Of a stretch of DNA of 64,000 nt, positions 25,501 to 37,500 are shown piece by piece (the stretch's first letter is position 1; the number at the start of each line of letters is the position of its first letter). Origin of the DNA: Megalobrama amblycephala. Its lineage: Eukaryota > Chordata > Actinopteri > Cypriniformes > Xenocyprididae. A model generated the notes under the pieces. The model saw nothing but the letters and a program-made list of their open reading frames with translations. It ran no database searches and was not told the DNA's origin. A program made the translations under genes and the position numbers. The stretch is from assembly GCF_018812025.1 (NCBI RefSeq), contig NC_063058.1:23858645-23922644 (forward strand), written 5' to 3'.

Positions 25501-28500
25501 TTTGCTCTGACATTTACAGTTCTGCTGACAACTGAGAATGGTAGTGTTTGTGTCAAGACATGAAGGTCTGTCTGCGAGCTGTTAACGTGCAAATGCTGCA
25601 AGGCTGAAATGTGAATTTATTCTATTTATGGTACCTTTAATGAGACGTGGTTGTAGCAATGTGTGAATGTGTTTCACATGATCCTTCAGAAATCATTCTA
25701 ATATGCATTTTTGCAGCACAAGAAACATTTCTTATTATCAGTTTTTCAAGATTCTTTGATTAACAGAAAGTTCACAAGAAAAGCATTTATTGGAATATTA
25801 TATTATATATTCATTTTATAGTTCATGCCAAGTTCATGCTTAACACACACAAAAAAATATTTAAATGTAATATTCATAAATATATAAAAATAGAAGATTT
25901 TCTATGTGAAGCTGCAGTTTCACATGTGTCTCTGTGTGACTAGGCTGAAGATGTATGAAGATTTGTTGTCACATATGAAGTGTTAAATACATACAATCTG
26001 TTTCTCGTTGAGGTTTCCGCTGCTGTAGGTGGTGGCGAGGGTTGAGGAACAGGCCTCGCTGTACCATGGCACATTGCCGTACTGCGTGGTGCTGCTGATG
26101 GATAGCGTGTAGATACTGTTGGTGTATCCATCACAGTTGCAGCTGTCCCGCTCTCGCCCTCCATTACCTGATGCCCACACGAAGATGGAGCCCAGCCCAC
26201 CTCGACCCTAAAACAGATGCATACAATCTCGTCATTCACTCTTTTCAACGTACAGTTGACTACTATTCAAAAGTTTGCCTTTTTTTTTTTTTTGTGTGTT
26301 TTCAAAAGAAGTCTATTATCCTTAATAATGCATTACAATGTTGTGTTACTCCCTAAAAAAAGTAACTGATTGTGTTACTTAGTTACTTTTAATGAAAAGT
26401 AATGTTACATTACTTTTGCATTAATTTTTCTCACCTGAGCCTGGCTTGCTTGTTTGTTTTTTAATAACAACAACAAAGACATTGGTTAAAGGGTTAGTTC
26501 ACCCAAAAATGAAAATTCTGTAATTAATTACTCACCCTCATGCCGTTCTACACCCGTAAGACTTTTGTTTATCTTCAGAACACAAATTAAGATATTTTTC
26601 ATAAAATCCGATGGCTCAGTGAGGCCTCTGTTGCCAGCAAGATAATTAACACTTTCAGTAGCCAGAAAGGTACTAAAAACATATTCAAACAGTTCATGTG
26701 ACTACAGTGGTTCAACCTTAATGTTATAAAGTGACGAGAATATTTTTTGTGTGCCAAAAAAACAAAATAACAACTTTTCAACAATATCTAATGATGGGCG
26801 ATTTCAGAACACTGCTTCGAAGCTTTACGAATCTTTTGTTTCGAATCAGCGAAACATGGCTTCGTTACGTCATAAGTGTTTAGAAATTTCAATAGTTCAC
26901 CTGACTTTGGCAGTTTAAAGGTCCCGTTCTTCATGATCCCATGTTTCAAACTTTAGTTAGTGTGTAATGTTGTTGTTAGAGTATAAATAAAATCTGTAAA
27001 ATTTTAAAGCTCAAAGTTCAATGCCAAGCGAGATATTTTATTTAACAGAAGTCGCCTACATCGAACGGCCAGTTTGGACTACATCCCTCTACTTCCTTCT
27101 TTAATGACGTCACTAAAACAGTTTTTTGACTAACCTCCGCCCACAGGAATACGCAAGAGTTGCGTTTGTAGAGTGTGTTTGTCGCCATGTCGTCAAAACG
27201 CTGTTATTTTCATCCCGGAGTCCAATCACCGGGTCTGATTCCGGCTCAAATTGATAGGGTAAAATTAAAGACATGTTTACAATAACAGGAGCGCATGCAT
27301 CTCCACGTTATGGTAAGAGGCGTGACCTTTCCGGGCAAGGTGCGCTAAGCTGCTGTCGAATCACAACACAGGAACCGCTGGCACAATCAGAACTCGTTAC
27401 GTATTTCTGAAGGAGGGACTTCATAGAACAAGGAAGTCATCACCCCGTTTTTATGACAGTGGAAACAGCGGTATACAGATAAGTAAATTATATGAAAAAT
27501 ACTGTGTTTTTTTACACGCGAAACATGAACACATGTTATATTGCACACTATAAACACAATCAAAGCTTCAAAAAAACCACGAAAAACGGGACCTTTAATA
27601 CGCGATACGAATCACTGATTCAAAACAAAAGATTCATAAAGTTTCAAAACAGTGTTTTGAAATTGGCCATCACTTGAAAAGTTGTTATTTTGTTTTTCTT
27701 TGCCGCACAAAAAGTAAAGTATTCTCGTCACTTTATAATAATAAGTTTGAACCACTGTAGTCACATGAACTGTTTTAAATATGTTTTTAGTAGCTTTCTG
27801 GGCACTGAAAGTATTAATTGTCTTGCTGGCAATAGAGGCCTCACTGAGCCATCGGATTTTATGAAAAATATCTTAATTTGTGTTCTGAAGATAAATAAAG
27901 GTCTTACGGGTGTGGAACGAGCAATAAAGTAAATACATTATTGAGTAATAAATTACAGAATTTTCATTTTTGGGGGTGAGATTAAATACATAACGTGTAT
28001 TTGTGTAATTTAATATATTTAAATTATTACAGGTTTGCATAAAATTCTGATTGCATTTCAGTTTTTATTCATTTTGAGGAATACTGAATGTTTTCGTGCA
28101 AGTCAGATGAGTAAATGCATATTCTTATTTAGTCTAGAACTACAATACCCATCATATTCACACAGCACACAACACCTCTGCTCTTTATTTCTCTCAACAT
28201 GAGGACAGAAGAGCTGTCAGTCAATAAATGTGAAAAAGTAACTTGCATAACTTATTTGAAAAAGTAATTTTTTTTGTAAACTGAAAATGTAATCAGTTAC
28301 TTTCCTAGTTATTTGAAAAAGTAATCTGATTACATAACTCAAGTTACTTGTAATGCGCTTCCTCCAACATTGCTCACTAAGGCTACATTTATTCAACAGA
28401 AAATAAATAATTAATAATGATTTTGTGAAATTACAATTTATGCAAATCTGAATTTTCAGCATCATTACACCAGTCTTCAGTGTCACATGATCCTTCAGAA

Positions 28501-31500
28501 ATCATCTAATATGCTGATTTCTTATTATCAATGTTGAAAACAGTTATGCTGCTTAATATTTTTGTGGAAACCATGATACCTTTTCAGGATTCTTTGAAGA
28601 ACAAGTTATTTATTTGAAATAGAATGTTTTTGTACAATTATGAATGTCTTTACTGTCACTTTTGATATATTTAATGTATCCTTACCGAATAAAAGTACTC
28701 ATTTCTTTAAAAAAAATCTTTCTGACCCCACACTTTTGAACAGTAGCATAAATAGAGACAGACACCTGCTGTCTAAATGTATTTCCAGTCTCATCCTACA
28801 GTCTGTTCACATAATTGGCACGCAGGAACTAAAAACTGCCAGTTCCAATCTGATTGACTGGCCTTTTGAGACTTGATGCACAGGTTTTTACTGCCTGGAC
28901 ACAAACTGTAGTTTACAAGTTGCTGGGCTGATACAACCATCCTAAAGTAGAATTAACCACAGGATTTGCGAGGTCTGTGGCATCAAATCTTTAAAAAAAC
29001 AATATAAATGAGCGATTCTTGGCCGGAATAAGCTGCTGATAGTCTTTATGCAAATTAAACGTCTGGCTATGTGAGACAAATGTATTTATGAATCAAACAT
29101 CTGTGTAGTGTCCATTAATGTCTGTGCACACAGGCCACATCTCTATTACAATAGCCCACAAAAATCCAATTGAACGAGCCAATTATGGCTGTCATGATTA
29201 ATTTAAAACCAATACTGTGACCTCTGAAATCTGCTGTATTTAATGCTTTAGTAATATTGGCTGGACAGCTGACAAAGCGCCACTTTTCCTTTCCCATATA
29301 TTAGTCTCCTCTCTCGCTGCAGTCAAGCAAGACGGCTGAATTTGATTAAAGTTTCTGTTCTATCTTCTGCAGTCCATATGGGTAATGTTCACAGCTGACT
29401 GACTAGGGATTATTGTGGCAATAAACGGTTTGTTTGTTTGTTTGCGTTGCTGCAATTTGGTTAAAAATATTCAGAGGCACAGTTCTAGGAATGATAAAAT
29501 TGGGGATAAAGAACTGAAGTGCAGAGAAACAAAAAGTGAGTCACACCACTGGGGCAGATGTTTATATGATGCATAATTTGAGTAAATTGCTAGAGGGAGA
29601 AATCAGTTTTAAATCCCACCAAAATTAACAGCAGCCTAACTCATTCTGCACGGCTGTATCAAAGTGCCATTATTCTCACAGACGAGACAAAAGATTACAT
29701 CTTTTTGCAGCGCTCTGACAAAAGCGTGTCTGAGATTACCAAGGACATGTTCGGGATGAAACAGAAGCGGCGCTCGCGGCGGGCAGCCGTCCTAAAAAGG
29801 TCAGATCCTTTGCCTGTCAAACACGACACGCTCTATTCTCACTGCGTCGAATCTCATAATTTCTGCAGAGTGAAGCAAAGGCAGGTGGTTCAGATTTAAT
29901 TCCAATAAAGATATTTAACTAAATTACTTCGAAGTTAATGCAAGCTTTCTAAATGGCTGTCAGAATGTGTCACATTCATGGGGGTGAAGATGTGCAAATT
30001 TCATTGAATTTTCATTGATGCTGCTGTGAAATTCTGTCTAAAGAGAAGACAGATTCTGAGCATATGGTTTTATAAGCCTTGATAGCACAAGGCTTATAAA
30101 AGGTAGTGGAATAAATAGAATATTGGAATGAACAAACAAGATCTAGATTTTTACATCTGGATCAATTTCCTCTCTCAATTGTTTTTTTCCCCACTTGTTT
30201 TATCATCCCTCGGGTAAAACTGCAAGTCTGATTGCTTAGAAAAGTAATAGTGCACAGTAATAGCCTCTTCTCAATAAGCCGCACGGTTTGAGCCATCATT
30301 CCTGTTGGTAGCTCAAATGGTCCGTGATGACTCACCCGCTGAAATTTAGGGGTTTGTTTATTTTCATAACCGCACATATACTACTGTTCAAAAGTTTGGG
30401 GTCTGTAAGAGTTTTTTTTTAAATATATATATATATTAATACTTTTATTTAGCAAAGACACATTAAATTGATCAAAAGTGACATTAAAGGCATTTATAAT
30501 GTTACCCAAAGTTTCTATTTCAAATAAATGCTGTTCTTTTGAACTTTCTATTCATTAAAGGGTTAGTTCACCTAAAAATGAAAATGAACCCATGATTTAC
30601 TCACCTTCAAGCCATCCTAGGTGTATATGACTATCTTCTTCGGACGAGCACAACAGGAGATATATTTGAAAATATCCTGGCTCTTCCAAGCTTTATAATG
30701 GTACTGAATAGGGGGCAAGATTTTGAAGCCCAAAAAGTACATTCATCCATTATAAAAATAATCCATACGGCTTCAGGGGGTTAAAGGCCTTCTGAAGAGA
30801 AGTGATGGGATTTTGTAAGACAAATATCCATATTTAAAACTTTATTAAGTATAATAACTAGCTTCTAACAGATGGCCGTATGCATCTTTTTGCAGCGGAA
30901 TTGTAACTCTTGACCCGACGCATGATGTAATGATGAACATGGAAGCGCAGAGGATAGAGCAAAACAAAACCCGGTCACAACTTAGAAGTTTAAAATGATA
31001 AATTTTAAAGAGAAATTTTGGAGGAATTCGATATAAGAGAAGAGGAGCTTGAGTTTGTTGCACAGCCGTATTTGTTTGAAGCGTGAGAGGTGTCTAAGCT
31101 TATGATAAGCGTATGGTCGTCTGCCGGAAGCTAGTTATTTTAGTTTATAAAGTTTAAAATATGGATATTTTTCTTCTCTTCAGAAGGCCTTTATTAACCC
31201 CCTGGAGCCGTATGGTTTATTTTTTATGATGGATGGATGCATTTTTTTGGGCTTCAAAATCTTGCCCCCTATTCAGTACCATTATAAAGCTTTGCAGAGC
31301 CAGGATATTTTTAAATATATCTCCGATTGTGTTCATCTGAAAGAAGATAGTCATATACACCTAGGATGGCTTGAGGGTGAGTAAATCATGGGTTAATTTT
31401 CATTTTTGGGTGAACTATCCTTTAATGAATCCTGAAAAAATTTATCACAATTTCCACCAAATTATTAAACAGCACACTTTCAACATTGAAAATGAGAAAT

Positions 31501-34500
31501 GTTTCTTGAGCATTTTAGAATGATTTCACAGGAATAAATTACAAACCCGATTCCAAAAAAGTTGGGACACTGTACAAATTGTGAATAAAAACAGAATGCA
31601 ATGATGTGGAAGTTTCAAATTTCAATATTTTATTCAGAATATACCATAGATGACATATCAAATGTTTAAACTGAGAAAATGTATCATTTTAAGGGAAAAA
31701 TAAGTTATTTAAATTTCATGGCATCAACACATCTCAAAAAAGTTGGGACATGGCCATGTTTTCCACTGTGTGGCATCCCCTCTTCTTTTTATAACAGTCT
31801 GCAAACGTCTGGGGACTGAGGAGACAAGTTGCTCAAGTTTAGGAATATGAATGTTGTCCCATTCTTGTCTAATACAGGCTTCTAGTTGCTCAACTGTCTT
31901 AGGTCTTCTTTGTCGCATCTTCCTCTTTATGATGTGGCAAATGTTTTCTATGGGTGAAAGATCTGGACTGCAGGCTGGTCATTTCAGTACCCGGATCCTC
32001 CTCCTACGCAGCCATGATGTTGTAATTGATGCAGTATGTGGTCTGGCATTGTCATGTTGGAAAATGCAAGGTCTTCCCTGAAAGAGACGACGACTGGATG
32101 GGAGCATATGTTGTTCTAGAACTTGGATATACCTTTCAGCATTGATGGTGCCTTTCCAGATGTGTAAGCTGTAGATGATGATAACTTCAAACTCTTTGCA
32201 ATTTTTCTCTGAGAAACTCCTTTCTGATATTGCTCCACTATTTTTTGCCACAGCATTGGGGAAATTGGTGATCCTCTGCCCATCTTGACTTCTGAGAGAC
32301 ACTGCCACTCTGAGAGGCTCTTTTTATACCCAATCATGTTGCCAATTGACCTAATAAGTTGCAAATTGGTCCTCCAGCTGTTCCTTATATGTACATTTAA
32401 CTTTTCTGGCCTTTTATTGCTACCTGTCCCAACTTTTTTGGAATGTGTAGCTCTCATGAAATCCAAAATGAGCCAATATTTGGCATGACATTTCAAAATG
32501 TCTCACTTTCAACATTTGATATGCTATTTATATTTTATTGTGAATACAATATAAGTTTATGAGATTTGTAAATTATTGCATTCCTTTTTTATTCACAATT
32601 TGTACAGTGTCACAACTTTTTTGGAATCGGGTTTGTACATTCTACAATATAATAAAATAGAAAACAGTTTTTTGAAATTGTAATAGTATTTCACAATCCT
32701 ATTTTACTGTATTTTTAATCAAATAAATGCAACCTTGGTGAGCATAAGAGATTTCTTTCAAAAACATTTAAAAACTTAAAAGGTCCACAAACTGTAGTGT
32801 ATCAGCAACATTAACAGTAATGTTTGCCTTATAAAACACTACAAACCAGTAGAAAAAGGGAAAAAGACTGTAAAAAGAATGAGTGAAAGGAAGAAGACAG
32901 CCTAATTTTCAAATAATGGATAAAAACAAACTGATTTTTATATTCACAGTGCGACGTTGTGTATGCTGAAACTCCATCAAGGTATAAACTCACAAGGGAT
33001 ACGGGTATGTGTGGCACTCAAGAAAGAATTAACATATCAAAAAGAAAACAGAAAACAAATGCTCATCTCCTGCCAAGATCACAGAATTCTCCTTAAATAT
33101 AGTATTGTCTATAATCCTGTGTTTGTGCTTCTACAATCCTTCTCAAATCTTTTTCTGTAACGGGTTTAAACAGGCGATGACATCTTCTACAGCTCACCCC
33201 GTCCAGCCCAGTTCCTCTGCCGGAGGTGCTGATCGAAGCCGACGGCAGCTGTGACACATTTAGCTGATCTAAAATCTGCTCGGATGACCTGACGTGAGCA
33301 TTCACGCTGACACTGACTTGAGGCGACACTGTGACTGGAAGACATTCATTTTCAATAAAATCTGGCGATTTCTAGTGACACGAGTAATTTGTAGGTGTGT
33401 CTAGTGACTCGACAAAGTTGAGAAAAGTTTTAATTTATGCAAAGGAGCATCAATGTGTTTCCTGTGAGATAGTTGAGAGGACTTGTTTCTGCCTACATGC
33501 ACGGATATAAAAAAATAGATGCCTGTCAGAAATTGCCAGCATTTATAATGTATTCTGCATTTGATATACAAATGCTTTTTTAGCAGGAAGGGAAGAAATT
33601 ATTATAAAAATAAAATGAAATCTTTCTGTTATTGGCAATACATCTCATTTGTAATCAGATTTCAAAAGCTATGGCCAGTTATGCAATCAACTAACACTGA
33701 TATGGCTTCCAGCAGCAGAAACGCCAACTATCAACCAACAGTGCTGTGACCTGGTGACCTCCAGTAAAATTTCTTCCAGTCTATACTGACCTCAGTCACT
33801 CCCTGCAAGAAAGCTTCTTTGGCCAGTTTGGCAGGGCCATCCACTGTCTTCCCATCATCCTCTGGGCCCCAGCTGGCGCTGTAAATGTGTATGTGCTGCG
33901 AGTTCAAGCTCAGAGACTGAGCCTCCACAACATCTGTTACCTCTCCGTCCAACATCCGCACACCTGCATGCAGAACAGTGACGGAAAGAAAAAGCGTTAA
34001 TGTAGAAACCAGAGAGACAGGAAAAATGGGTTTTGTAAAAATGCACTGTCTGCAAACGTGAAGGATATTCAGAAAAGAAAATGAAAAGTTGCACAGGTTT
34101 CCAGTACAAATTTTTCTATTGGCACTGAAAGTGAACATGCTGTATGAAGACAAAACCACAGCCGAACAGAACATATTTGATGTTAAAAATAAAATTATAT
34201 GGAGAAGAATTTGGACTTGACTGAGGTTATTAAACTTTCTGACATCACCCACATTCCACTGAAATTTTTTTGATGGATTCTCCTGTAACAAATTAAAGGT
34301 GCCCTGAATTTACCTTGGCATAGTTGAATAGCAAGAGTTCAGTACATGGAAATGACATACAGTGAGTCTCAAACACCATTGTTTCCTCCTTCTTGTATAA
34401 ATCTCATTTGTTTAAAAGACTTCCGAAGAACAGGCGAATCTCAACATAACACCGACTGTTACATAACAGTCGGGATCATTAATATGTATGACCCCAATAT

Positions 34501-37500
34501 TTGCATATGCCAGTCCATGTTCACGGCATTACACAAGCCAGTATTAACGTCTGGAGCATAGCCTCAAACTCATTCAGAATCAAATGTAAACATCCAAATA
34601 AATACAATACTCACATAATCCGATGTATGCATGCAGCATGCATGACAAACACTTTGTAAAGATCCATTTTGAGGGTTATATTAGCTGTGTGAACTTTGTT
34701 TATGCTGTTCAAGGCAAGCTCGAGCTCCGTGGGCGGAGAGCACGAGAATTTAAAGGGGCCGCAGCATAAAATCAGCGCATTTCTAATTATGCCTCAAAAT
34801 AGGCAGTTAAAAAAATGAATTAAAAAAAATCTATGGGGTATTTTGAGCTGAAACTTCACAGACACATTCAGGGGACACCTTAGACTTATATTACATCTTC
34901 TAAAAAAACGTTCGATGGCACCTTTAATATATTTCTGTCCAAATACCACTTCTATCACAAAGCAGACACCAAATATGAAAGCTTGAGATTCAGACCTTTC
35001 CAATGATGGGCCCTATTTTACCGCAAGTGCACTTAGGGCATTTCCGAATCCACTTTTGCTAGTTTAAGGATGGAAAAAATGGTCGGCGCGGCCGGCGCAT
35101 GGTCTAAAAGGGTTGTCCGTATACTCTTAATGAGTAATGGGTGTGTTTTTTTTGCATAACGTGCAAAACACCAATCAGAGTCTCATTTCCCACTCCCTTT
35201 AAAAGCCAGTTGTGCTCGCGCCATGGCGGATTCGCTATTTAGATGGTGGAATTTGCAAGCGGAAAAACTGTGGGAACTCTACGGGAAAAGCTGGATTTCA
35301 CCAAAGCATTTTTGTTTTTATGCACAAAATAATAAATAATCTTTTACATGGTAATCCTTTTATTTTTAATATATGGCATGTTTGTGTGCTGCTGAGCATC
35401 CCTGTGTGTGTAATAAGCAGAGAGTATGTGTGTTGTGCACATGCATATAGGCATATATTACTAATGCGCTCTTAAATAACAAAACAAATATAATATACTT
35501 CTTTTTTTCCCCCTCCATTGCAGAAACACCAAATGCCAGGTATGTGATGTTCACATACATCTTTGAACAGGATTTATTTCCAGGTATAACTGTGTAGTCA
35601 AAAATGTGTTTTTGACTTTCATTTATATAGTTAACTATAATTTAAATAAACTTCAATCAAAAAATGATATATGTCTTTTGTCATTGCATTCTTTCTTAGT
35701 TCACTCAGTCACATTCCTGACTGAATGGCTCATTATGCGGCTCATTCTGGGGAGGGTCTTAATATCCTCAGGTGTGAATCACAGCATTATTCATGAACAT
35801 TCACACCTCTCCGGCATACGGGCTCCCTAAACAAAAAGGTGTCTTAGAAATTTAAAATCAATACACTGTTTTTTTTGTGTCCGACTCTAGACTATTATAT
35901 AATCAATATAACTGCAAAATGTTAAATATCAAACTGAACAATTTTTTTTTTTTGTCACAAAAAACTATATGCAAATGTTATTTTCTAAAGTCTGGCTTTT
36001 TTTAGTCCAAGATTAATTGCTTGTTGCAGTGCTGTGTCCAGCTAGAACATAATGTAAGATGGGAGAGAGCATCTAATTAATAAGAATGATTCTGTGGCCA
36101 TTTATTTGATTAATAATAATCCTAGCAACAGGATTTAGACACTTGACGCACCCCCCCCCCCCCCAACACACACACGCGACCCAGCGGCCAATTAGAGATC
36201 AGCAACATCTGCTCTCTTTATACACACACACGCACACACACACACACACACACACAGGCAGAATTATCCTCTTATTACAAAGGTACACACACAAAAACAC
36301 AGCAATTACATGCAGGCTCAGGCAATTCCCTCTGTCATAATCACCCTCATCTGGATGGAAAAATATTTTCCTACAAAGACTATTAAAATAAGAGAATTTG
36401 TGTGTGCCTGCAGCGGTGTCTGACCCTGAATGCGCTCAATGTGACCAGAATAGCCAAGATATTTCTGAGATATTCACCTTAATAGATGTGTTTTATAATT
36501 GAAAGATAAAGCGTTTTAGATTAGTCCGGAGAAGCATGACGACAGATGCACAAAGGGCAGGAAATGAGAGAGTGCTTGGATAGTTTTAACGCACAACCTC
36601 TTTAATTGAACCTATTACCATATGCAAATGTATAACCACCAATCATTCGGATTCTTTACTCACCTCCAATTTTGGCATTGTACGCCACACCCACTCCACA
36701 GACACCATTGTTTGCTGCGGCCGCCACCTCCCCGGCACAACGTGTCCCGTGTCTAGAGAGACAAAGAGAGAGTTTGCACTAGTGAACAGTGTGGCATTGG
36801 CAGGTCTCACATCCAGTTCACATTCAGTTCAACTCAATTCAAATTCAGTCCACGTTTGTACAGACAAATTCTTGGGGCGCTGTCATCGCAACAGAAAGGC
36901 AGCTCTCAGTGCACCCAAATACAGATGCATTATCTTTATCCTTTAATTAAAATCTAATTATGTCCTTGCAGGCAACAACAATAAATAAATAAATGGCTGA
37001 TTATAGTTGTCACTTCGTTCCTACAGTACTGCAGAGAAATCTCAGCGGCTCTGTGTTATGGTGGGGATGAACTTCACTGTCTAAAGAAATAGCAGCTGGC
37101 TTTAGGTTTTGTATGTGCACTGCAAAAGCTTTTCTCTCCATTCATCTGCGTCCTATTGGAGCTCATTGTTTCCCTGAGACAAAGCGGAGAAGAGGAGGAT
37201 AGGGACCCCAGAGTTGGACTGGAAAGCCCATGAGACTGCAGATGTTGTTAAAATGGTGGCCTCGGTTTACCAGAGCCTTCATTACATCTGCCATTTTACA
37301 CAAAAACAGAGACAAAAAGACTATTAGGCACACAAGAACACAACATACAACACAACAGAAAAACGACACAAAAGAATACGCTTCATACTCTTGGCTTCTA
37401 AGCTCAAACAACAAAAACTAAGAATAGCACAATGTGAAAAATGATAATAGCTAATCCACTCCCTGCAGTATCATGACAGAATTGCAGCTATTATTTTGTA

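Larger units (their letters stand above)
26317..28374. mobile_element. hAT-like MITE (AAGTAATGCATTAC family) split by a TTAA fold-back
   Basis: The left part 26317-26485 (taatgcattac ... acattgg) and the right part 27981-28374 (attaaatacataacg ... cctccaacattg) match the two halves of the copy at 4141-4854. The 5' CAGTGTTGG end is lost. Confidence 0.7.
26261..28750 (-). mobile_element. MITE (TTCAAAAGTTTGGGG family) carrying three further nested insertions
   Basis: The left end is tactattcaaaagtttg at 26261 and the right end cacttttgaacagtagcata to 28750, so the termini are inverted. The MITE body is 26261-26316 plus 28375-28750. The rest is a hAT-like element, inside which lies a TTAA fold-back, inside which lies a second TTAA element. 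Confidence 0.72.
30379..32801 (+). mobile_element. MITE (TTCAAAAGTTTGGGG family) carrying two independent insertions
   Basis: The left end tactactgttcaaaagtttg starts at 30379, and a decayed right end with ctgtagtgta ends near 32801. MITE body segments are 30379-30554, 31426-31539 and 32638-32801. Between them lie a TTAA fold-back (30555-31425) and a Tc1-like element (31542-32635). Confidence 0.72.
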
